From IMG/VR virus record IMGVR_UViG_3300008050_000291, positions 1 to 24,989 of that record: 24,989 bases of DNA; one strand, given 5' to 3'. Source of the stretch: a virus. Shown piece after piece: positions 12,418-21,400 of the stretch (positions are counted from its first letter, which is position 1; the number at the start of each line of letters is the position of its first letter). Under the pieces are notes generated by a model. The model worked only from the letters and a program-made list of their open reading frames with translations, was not told the DNA's origin and ran no database searches. The translations under genes and the position numbers were made by a program.

Positions 12418-12615
12418 ATGCCTACGCCATTTATGTGTCACTCGTGTGATAAGCCCACAATGAATGAAAGTGGAGTATGTGATACTTGTTATAAAAAAGA
12501 ACCTATTTTTAAACAAGATGTCGTGTACACAATAACAGCTATGCTAGATAACTGGGAAAAAGAGTATTTTAGTAGAATACGGGAGGAAAGTAAAAGAAAT
12601 GAAAGAATACAATGA
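12418..12615 (+). CDS. small zinc-ribbon-type protein (65 aa)
   Basis: Two CxxC pairs, Cys7/Cys10 (CHSC) and Cys21/Cys24 (CDTC), make a compact treble-clef or ribbon at the N-terminus. A charged helix (NWEKEYFSRIREESKRNERI) follows. The start has no Shine-Dalgarno and depends on the micro-ORF that ends two bases before. The C-terminus overlaps the next gene by 17 bases. It probably binds DNA, RNA or a host protein through the zinc site. Confidence 0.68.
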   Translation: MPTPFMCHSCDKPTMNESGVCDTCYKKEPIFKQDVVYTITAMLDNWEKEYFSRIREESKRNERIQ

Positions 12616-12808
12616 CGGTACTAATCCAATAGGTGGGGATTCATCAGAGTATGAATGTCCTGAATGTGAAGACAATATGATGACTTATATTGAGAATGGT
12701 GAAAGCTCATCAGACATATCAGAATTAGGTCTATTTTGTCTTGAATGTGAATTTGAAGTAGAACCTGATGAGTTAGAAGGATTCTGTGAAGGGTCGAGCA
12801 TACCATAA
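12599..12808 (+). CDS. small acidic zinc-ribbon protein (69 aa)
   Basis: Cys20/Cys23 (CPEC) and Cys47/Cys50 (CLEC) form a zinc ribbon around a polar loop. The rest is strongly acidic (EFEVEPDELEGFCEG), unusual for a DNA binder and more like a protein-binding or DNA-mimic surface. GGAGG at 12582-12586 is 12 bases ahead of the ATG. It overlaps the genes on both sides. Confidence 0.68.
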   Translation: MKEYNDGTNPIGGDSSEYECPECEDNMMTYIENGESSSDISELGLFCLECEFEVEPDELEGFCEGSSIP

Positions 12809-13007
12809 GGCACAAAAAGAATGCGCTAATTGGAATAATAGCAAGTGTCTAGGGGTTATGATGAATATCAAACAAAAAAGAAAAGACGGGTACAAATATT
12901 TTATAGGACAATGTGTCAACGAAGAACTGGCTGAAAAGCCCTGTATCGCTGATAAAGGTTGTCCTTATTTTGAGAATGTTATCCTACCCGGAGTCGTAAA
13001 TAAGTAA
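12786..13007 (+). CDS. Cys-rich phage protein with C-YFE motif (73 aa)
   Basis: Starts with a GTG at 12786 after AAGGA; a later ATG would cut off the first Cys residues. The pattern C13-ANW-...-C21-LG, C43, C53 and C59-PYFENVILPG matches a recurrent type of small phage protein ending in C-x-YFE-x-x-VLP. Five Cys suggest metal binding. It is the last gene of the rightward block, 22 bases before the terminator hairpin. Function unknown. Confidence 0.68.
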   Translation: MKGRAYHKAQKECANWNNSKCLGVMMNIKQKRKDGYKYFIGQCVNEELAEKPCIADKGCPYFENVILPGVVNK

Positions 13008-13028
13008 CCTCCTTAAACTGCGACTCGG

Positions 13029-13073
13029 AGAGTGTAGAGTTCTATTTCGGTAGGGCTCTCACTCTTTTTTTTT
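13029..13073 (+). terminator. intrinsic terminator of the rightward block
   Basis: AGAGTG (13029-13034) pairs with CACTCT (13060-13065); after a one-base bulge AGAG pairs with CTCT and the stem continues through TTCTA/TAGGG with two wobble pairs to a TTTCGG loop. Nine T residues follow (13065-13073). This is a textbook Rho-independent terminator for rightward transcription. The opposite strand has no T-run after the stem, so it should not stop the leftward genes whose last stop is at 13093. Confidence 0.9.
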
Positions 13074-13092
13074 ATCACTGACGTAAATAACT

Positions 13093-15480
13093 CTACTTTT
13101 CTCCTCCGTATTCCCATCTGATACCTTCCAAAGCTGGTAAAGCTCCCATTATTTTCTTATCAAGAGTAGCTTTAGATAGTGACCCAGCAACCTCTACTTT
13201 ACTGTGAAAGACTCTAATACTAAAATATGAAGTATCGTGAGTTGGAACTTCTTCTATTTTAAAAACAAGTTTAAAATCCTTTCCAAACCCTTTTTGTAAT
13301 TCCGATTCTCCCCGTTTAATTGCAGGGGCAAGTGTCTTTTTCACATATTGTACTGGTGTATCATTACCAGTTATCTTCTTTAAGTTCTTCAAATTGGTAT
13401 CTGTTAAGAAGTCTCTTACAGCTTCAACCACATCAGTACTTGTTCTTAAAAGTCCTTCTTTTTTACCTATTTTTTCAGCTTGTTTTAACAATTCTTCTGG
13501 CGGTACAGGTTGCTTAAACGGGCCAGATATTTTCTTTACGGCCTCGTCAACCGCTTCTCTTGGTTTTCTAAGACCTTGAATACCCACACCTTCATAGAGT
13601 CCGCCAGTTATAATTCTTCTAGCTCCTTTATCTACTGTTGGAAGATTTTTAACATCCTCACTAGCATTTAAAATCACATTATTCTTACCAATGTAATGGA
13701 TAGGGTCTAGCTCAACTGTAAAGTCCATACTCCCTTTACTTTGATTAGCCCAAATAGCATTTAGATTTCCATATTCGTTACTATTAATATTTCTATAATC
13801 TTGCAATCCTGAAAGTGGGCCTGAGGCGTGAGTTCTATCTATGGTATTCATCATTTGGAATGTATCCTGATGTACTGATACTTCACCCGGAACCCCTCCT
13901 GCATCCCTTATTGCTTGTCTTTTTCTATACGCCCTACTTCCAACTTCGCCAGTAACAGCATTATCTGCTCTAGATTGAACTGACAGAGCATAAGCGGATT
14001 TTGAACTCATATTATCGCTAGTCTGTATTCCTCTTGTTCCAAAATCTTTAGCTATATTCATCATATCCGTAGCTTCTTTCGAAGACCTACTCTTTAAAGC
14101 TTTTGATAATGTGTCTATAAATTCATCGTGAACTTGAACTAAATTTATACCCTGTGGTGCTAAATCTGTCACTTCATCCGATGTAAATTTATTTTTAAAC
14201 CAGTTAACGTAGTCCATATCGTCAGATTTTTTATTGAAACCAAGTCTAGGAGGAGAATCATCAGGGAGTCCGTATTTATCAACAAGCTTCTTAATTATTT
14301 CAGCTTCCGTTGCCGCTTCCCATCGTGCCATATCTTCCATAGGTTTAATTCCCACCCCTATTGATATTGAAGATGGCGGTTGACCTACTCTTGTTCCTGC
14401 AATATTACGACTACGTCGTTTTTTACCAGCTTCCTGTATGCCTTCCGCTTCTGCTCTCAAATCATCTGGAAGCTTCTTTAACCCTTTTAAGTGTGCTTCT
14501 GGAAGGCTTGTTGGAGTACCTCTAAGGGGTACAAACACATCCTTTTTTGATACACCCTCAATTCTCTCTCCATAAATAGGGTCACCATTATTGTCCATCT
14601 TTAGTACCTTTCTAGGATTCTTGTCTGGCCCCGGTCTCCATTCAACAATTTCATTAGTCTTAGGATTAATATAGGCGTGGTCTACGCTATCCCAGCCTCC
14701 ACTCCCTTTTTCAGCGGCTGTATAATCTCTACTGCCCCTATTCTTCATTTCTACTCTGTACCTTGCGCCAGTTTTAGGATTTGTAAATGTAGCAAAACTT
14801 TTTAATTGTTTATCGTAATGAGGTAAATCAATATTCCTTATTTTTTCGCCTATTTCAAATTCCATATCTGGGAGGTCAGCCCATTCTTGTCTATTCCCAT
14901 CTGTTAAATGCCCACCACTGTCCTTTATCTCTAAGATTTCAGCTTTTTTCATTCGAATAGAATCATTTCTATTCCACCTACGGAAAGTATCCCAGTCTTT
15001 TACTTCAACACCATTAACCTTTTGACCGGGAACAAACATCTGTTCTCCCCAGCCACGAATTTGTTCTCTATGTTGTCCTGTTATTTGTTGCAATACACTC
15101 TCCGGGTTACTTCTTAAATCCGCATCTGGAATATTTTTAATATCTTCAATTTGTAAATGCAACATTTCATTAAATTTATCTTGAAAATCTGGCCCTACCA
15201 TTTTATGCAATCTTTCAATACCAACTCGCCCACCTAGTTCATTCATTATTTCTTTCTCGTACTTCATTAAGGCTTCCAGACCCTCTGAAGGCATATCTGA
15301 ACCATATGAGTTAGATACTAGCCTTATATCTACGCCTTTATTAGCCAAGGTTGTAGCGTATGCTTTGTGTATATTTTTTCTTAATTGTTCTGTTGTACCT
15401 GCTATATCAGCATATTGTTCGATTGTTCTTAACCCACCTTTAGCTTTCAACATACCTGACATTAATCCTAATATATTCAT
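13093..15480 (-). CDS. large hypothetical, probably virion-associated protein (795 aa)
   Basis: AGGAG lies about 8 bases before the ATG, which overlaps the giant gene's stop as TAATG, so the two are co-translated. The protein is soluble and mixed alpha/beta, with a helical N-terminus (to about 170), a basic loop-rich middle containing a KKRRSRNIAGTRVG stretch (about 353-366), and a C-terminal part with strands (FKLVFKIEEVP; YFSIRVFHSKVEV). No peptidase, lysozyme or tail-fibre repeat is visible. By context it is likely a capsid-interior or ejected protein partner of the giant, but no function can be assigned from sequence. Confidence 0.75.
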   Translation of the reverse strand: MNILGLMSGMLKAKGGLRTIEQYADIAGTTEQLRKNIHKAYATTLANKGVDIRLVSNSYGSDMPSEGLEALMKYEKEIMNELGGRVGIERLHKMVGPDFQDKFNEMLHLQIEDIKNIPDADLRSNPESVLQQITGQHREQIRGWGEQMFVPGQKVNGVEVKDWDTFRRWNRNDSIRMKKAEILEIKDSGGHLTDGNRQEWADLPDMEFEIGEKIRNIDLPHYDKQLKSFATFTNPKTGARYRVEMKNRGSRDYTAAEKGSGGWDSVDHAYINPKTNEIVEWRPGPDKNPRKVLKMDNNGDPIYGERIEGVSKKDVFVPLRGTPTSLPEAHLKGLKKLPDDLRAEAEGIQEAGKKRRSRNIAGTRVGQPPSSISIGVGIKPMEDMARWEAATEAEIIKKLVDKYGLPDDSPPRLGFNKKSDDMDYVNWFKNKFTSDEVTDLAPQGINLVQVHDEFIDTLSKALKSRSSKEATDMMNIAKDFGTRGIQTSDNMSSKSAYALSVQSRADNAVTGEVGSRAYRKRQAIRDAGGVPGEVSVHQDTFQMMNTIDRTHASGPLSGLQDYRNINSNEYGNLNAIWANQSKGSMDFTVELDPIHYIGKNNVILNASEDVKNLPTVDKGARRIITGGLYEGVGIQGLRKPREAVDEAVKKISGPFKQPVPPEELLKQAEKIGKKEGLLRTSTDVVEAVRDFLTDTNLKNLKKITGNDTPVQYVKKTLAPAIKRGESELQKGFGKDFKLVFKIEEVPTHDTSYFSIRVFHSKVEVAGSLSKATLDKKIMGALPALEGIRWEYGGEK

Positions 15481-18400
15481 TAAAACGCTCCTGATATACC
15501 TTTTGGCCCAAGCATTTCATCATCCTTATGCTTAGTTACCTGTCTAGAGAATTGCATATATGGTAAACCCGTCATTTTCTCAACTGACCTCATTGGGTTT
15601 TCCATCATTCCACCGGGGCCAGCTACATCTCTAGCTATTCTACCAAAGGGGAACATAGTCCACATTGTATAATCAGCTAACTTGCTATAATCGTCTGTTA
15701 CCATACCCTTAAATAGAGACGGGAGCAATCTTAATGAAGGTGGAGTTACTAACTGTAAAGGCGCAACTTGTGAAGGCCAAGCACCAAAGAAAGCCCTGTC
15801 TCGCTCTTTTTCATCACCAAGTAACCAATCAGCTGTATCCTGTAAGTAATTCCAAGGAGCTGGTAAGGCACTTTCAAAAAGAGAGTACATAAATACATTA
15901 CTTAAGCCCAACATAAGCAAATCAGCAGTAGCTAACCTCTGAAATCTCTCAAATTCAGGAGTTCCTTCCTGCCAACCTCTGTAATGAGCTTCATTTATAA
16001 CATCTTTTCTAAATCTAACAGCGTTCCAAGCCCATAATTGGAACCTTGTCATCATTTTACCAAGGGAAGTAGCGGCAAACATAGGTCTAAATGGAGCAGA
16101 ATACAGAAATTGAGTCGCTTTTACGCCCTTTTTAGCCATTTCCATAAGTATCGGATGGTCAAATTGCTTAATAGCACCACCAAATTTCTCTTTTGCTTGG
16201 ATATAATGAGCCATAAACGCATCTCTTCTCAAAATACGCTCAGGTTCTCGCATAAACCACGCCGCTTTGTTTAAAACTGCTTCTGTTATTCCGTGTGATT
16301 GAGCAAGGGTTGATAAATCCTCATCTTTCATATTGGGGTCTTTTCTAATTTTAGCTACAGCATCCTGCATAAACTTGCCCCATTTTTTCCCCTTTAATTC
16401 AGGATTCATTGATGCTTCATATAAAAGGAACTCTTCAATTACGCCCTGTGACCTAACAAATGCCTCTACATCTGCCATCGTTTCCCACTTAGGATTAACG
16501 TGGGATTTTAGATAATTAATATCACGAGCTTTTTTAAAATTGCCGTAACCAGTATTAATAAGAGTATGCACTGACCCGCCATATAGATTGGCTATTGCAC
16601 TCTTGGGATGAGCAAGGAGAGAGGCCAGCGCATATTTTGCTTCCATATTACTTAGCCTAGCTATAGTACTCATATCGTAAGGGCCACCCATTTCAGGGAA
16701 TGTTTCCTGCATCTTACTTTTAGAAATACCAAGTTTATTGGCTATACTGTTCATTTTCTTAGTAACCTCTGAATCAGCAGTAAAAGCATACATACTGCCT
16801 TTTAATTTCATATTAGGATTTTTCATAACTGATTCTGGAATCTTAGTTGGATAGCCCATAGCACCTTGAGTATACAAGTTGAAGAATGTTCTCCAAGAAT
16901 TAATAAGGTCTAAATCTTTAGAAGAAACATCTGCTCCTCTTTTTTCCTTACTAGGTTCAGATTTTGCTGGTTTACCACCAGCTTTTACCCACTGGTTGTA
17001 AGACCATCCTACAATAGCATCCTTTGTTATAATCTGTGAAGCAAGGCGGTAGTATGTATCGTGTATATTCTTGATATATGTTTCGTAAGCTTCAGGACTC
17101 CTATCCCAACCATCAATATGAGCCTTACGACTAAATTGATTACCCATTTTTTTATTATGAAACCAAGTTATTCTACCCTCAGACATCTTACGTTTTTGCA
17201 CCAAATCTTGGACTATGTTTTGTACTTGGTCAAAGTGCTCACCGAAAGTATCCATAGCCATATAGTCACCAGTCATTTGATTGTGGTGGATTAGGATTTT
17301 TCTAATTTCAATATCTTTCTCTTCTTTGCTCATACTCTTGTTATTAAGAATGAAGTCCATCCCAACTTCCATTTGTTTTGCGGCCGCTTTCCTATTAAAG
17401 TTTAAATGCGGGAAATATATATCAAAATCATACTGTCCAGTAGCTTCATTATCTCTTGGTAAGTTCTTCATAATTTCAGTACGTTCTTTCTGGAATTCTG
17501 CTGGTATTTGACTAATCATCACTCGACGAGCAATCCATCTTAAGCCATCAATACCTAAATCCATTTTGAATCGTTTACCTTCATTTATTGTCTGAACAAT
17601 GTCCTTAAGAAACTTTTTCTTAATAGCATTATAATATTCAAAATCATTTAATTCTTCACCAGTCTTTTTGTTTACTCTAAGATTCTTATAAGGTTCTAAA
17701 GCTTCAGGCTTTCCAACAAGCCACTCGTGTGATTCTGCATTCTTCTTAGTGTAAACCTCGTTAATAGAGTCAACAATCTCTCGACCAGTCATATTAATAA
17801 CTTCAGCATTAGGCTTCTTTACTAAAAATGATTGGTCTTTGAGTAAATCCCAACCGTGTTTCTTTGGTATATGTCTATAAGCTTTATCATAAGACTCCTT
17901 CATAAAGAGATACATACCATTATCTTGAGTCTCATATTGTTCCTTCCACCTATTAGGAACTTCCATTTCTCTAAAAGCAATAGCAATCTCGTGAAGGTCA
18001 TACCCCCTATCCAGATTCAGGTACTGAGATAACTCTTTTCTAATGGCTATTTTCTCTTCTTCTGAACCAGCAATACTCCATTCTTGCCCTTTGTGAATAT
18101 AGTCCTGTATGACCTCCATAACTCCAGTTGGTTTCATTATCCTACCAGAGATAACATTACCATGTACATCCTTAAACGAGCCTCTCCTCTCAAGTAATAA
18201 TATCTCTTTCCTCATTAAATCTCTATTAACAGCCTCTGGAAACATCATATAATGCCATTTTGTTAACTCAGGTATACCTCTTTTTACCTTATTAAACAAT
18301 TTTTGATACCAAGTTCCAGTAAGTGTGTCCTCTAGCCACCTATCTAGGGCTTTTAATTCACTTAAATCAACTTTATTTATATCTTTTCCAAATCTTTCTC

Positions 18401-21400
18401 TCATAAATCCATTTAAATCCCTTCCTACAATATTGGGAAATGCAACATCTAATTTTTCTTTAAGAGAATTATATAATTGTCTATGCTCTTTGTTTAATTT
18501 CCCTTCATATAGCCCTTCAAAAGGAGCTACCTCATCTAAGTATTTCTGTGTAACGGCATCATAATCACTGGCTTCTAATGGATTCCCCTTAGTACGTTCT
18601 CCTGTTTTAGGGTCAAATAGCTCAGTAGGAGCTTTAGCTTCTGAAGCTTCTTCCTTGACTCGTGCTTTCTCAGATTCACTGACAACATCTATTGATTTAT
18701 CAAATATTTCCTGATAGTTTTTAAAAAACTCTTTCTTCATACTATCTTTTACGGATTCTGAAATTATGCCAAGCTTACTTAATGATGTATTAGCACTCAT
18801 CTCTTCGAGTGAATTAATCTGCTCTTTAAATCCTTGAGACCACTTATTCCCCTTATATCCTTCAATCATTTTTTGTACTTCGTGTCTATTACCACGAGAA
18901 AAAGTACCAAGCATAAGAGCATCATATAAGTTTGCTTCCTCTGGGGTAAGAGTTGCCTTATGGAGCTTTATCTTTATATCTGTTTTAATTTGGTCTTGAG
19001 CTGAAGAGAGCTTCTCTGGAGCAAATTGTAATTCCATTTCTTTGATATAATTTGCTTCTGATTCAGAAAGACCAGATAGAATTGGTTCAAGAGGCATTTT
19101 TCTTTGCCTAGCATACAAATAACTTTGTTTTTTAACTTGGTCTACGTAATCCCAAACTTTTTTAATCTGAGCATCCGACATACCTTCAGTATATTTCTTG
19201 ATTAATCTTAAACTAACAAAATCAGATATATCATCAGTAATAAATCTTTCTCCCTTAAGCATAATATCACGAATAATTTCAGCTCTATGTTCAACATTAT
19301 TCTCAGGGTCTAGCTTTCTTCGTCTAGCTTTGGTATAACCATTAAAAGCTTTTCCACTAAACAGTTTCTTCTTATAACCTTTATGATTTGGGTCTAACTG
19401 AGCATCAAAACCTTCTTGGGTAAATAACTTGTTTTTGAATATAATATCAAGATAAGCATTCATAGGTGTTCTCATACTTGACCTACCCATAGCGTCTCTT
19501 AAGGGTTTCATTTCTTGGGCTAATAAATCGTGCTCCGCATATAAAGCTTTATACTCTTCAAATTTGATTCTCTTGAAGATACTATCACCCATATCAACAC
19601 CTCTAAGAGTATCTGCTAATTTAGGTAAAAGACTATTGTGAGGCGTACCAGCAAAACTTTCATTAGCAAATTCTATTTCTTGTTGTATTTCTTCTGGTAA
19701 CCACCTTCTTCCCTCTGGGATATTTCTACCAAATAAGACTGAATTAACTCTAGAGAGAGAGCGGATAAGACCTTGTCTCATCATAAATTCATTATTATTC
19801 ATCTGTTTTGTAAGTTTTTTATGAACACCACCCTTCTTACCCATAAATCTTACTTCAAAGTTGAAAGCCCTCTTTGCCGCTTCCATAAAAAATACTTCTC
19901 GGCCTCTTAATCCAGCTTCATCCATGGGGTCAGAACCCAAGGCAATAGATGCTCTTGTTATACCCCTAAAACTCTCCATTGATTTAGAATCTGTTTTTGG
20001 AGTAAGGACAATTTTATATAATCCAGCATATTTACCGCTAAATTGCTTAAGATAACTGAATTCACCTGATTCAGAAGCTCTTATAGCGGCATATGCACTG
20101 CTTAATACAGCTTTATTTACAACAGCGGGGCCAAGTTGCTTACGTCCACCTGCCGCACCAAAGGATGCTTTCATCCTTCTATGTGGTGATAGCTTTAAAA
20201 CTGAACTATTAATCTTGTTTAATGTGTCCTCATCAGTAAAAGCCAGCATATCTTTATATTGTTTTCCAGTCAATGGGTCTATCTCTGTCTTTTGATGAGC
20301 AACAGTACCGTCTTTCTTATAAAACTCTTCTTTTTGACTGCCGTACATATCCATCCAGCTCTGTTTAAAGCCTTCACCACTTGTGCCATCCTCTGAACGA
20401 CCACCAAAGAAGCCAAATGCCTTGTCGCCGTCTAAATCAGCCCCTCCTAACGCTTCCATAGTTCTTGGGTGTAAGAGTGTACCAAAACCCCTAACGCCCG
20501 TAAAGCCCTTAAATTGGAGCTTATGAGCCCCACTGAGTGAATCCATTGGAGTTCTTTGTACAATAGCTGATAAAGTGTTCTCTACTTGCTTCTTTACCTT
20601 CCCGCTAAAACGTCCTTTATTATAATCAGTCCAAACATCTTCAAGTCTTCTATAACCGTCCCAAGACTCAGAAAATACTCTCATATCCTTATAACCATCA
20701 TCAAGGAAGAAGATATCATCCCTCTTTTCAAGGAGTGACGTATTATGTCCAGCTTTTCTTTGATAACGTAAGCCCATCTCATAAGGTCTCATTCTAGCTG
20801 AAAAAGAATTCTTTACAACTGGTCTTACTATTTGGTTTACTACAAAATTACGCATTACAGTCTGTCTATAGGGTGTCACATATTTGTGCATAAGTCCAGC
20901 AAGAGAATCACCCACAAGCTCTTGTATTTTTTCGTGAACAACATTTAGCTCCTGCTTATCCCCTTTTAAAGCATCGTATTCCTCTTTGGTAATCTCACCT
21001 TCATTTAAAGCTCTTTCAGCGTCTGTTTCTAAATCCATACGTTGAATTTTACGATATACCTTAGTAGCAAAAGACTCCATACCGGGCTTTTTCATAACTG
21101 CTAATAGCTCTTTTACGCCTACTCCTTCAAGATTGTTTAATACGGCGGCTTCAAAAGCTTCATTTTTAGGATTCTTTTCAAGCATTTTTAATTGAGCATT
21201 AGTTTCAGCGTCGCCATTGAAAGATTTGCGACTTAAATCGTTATAAATATCATCTATTTGCTCTGGTTTAATATTTTGCCAAGCATAAGGAGTAAGATTT
21301 GATAACATCTGTTTGGGTAATCTTTGCCACTGCATTGAGTGGCTATCAAATTTTTCAGAGAGAACACCTTTCATCTCATTTGGCTTCATATGGTAAACTT

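Noticed and set aside
13029-13073. Bidirectional terminator for the converging blocks
   Set aside because: Only the + strand has a T-run after the stem; the leftward transcript would read no U tract here.
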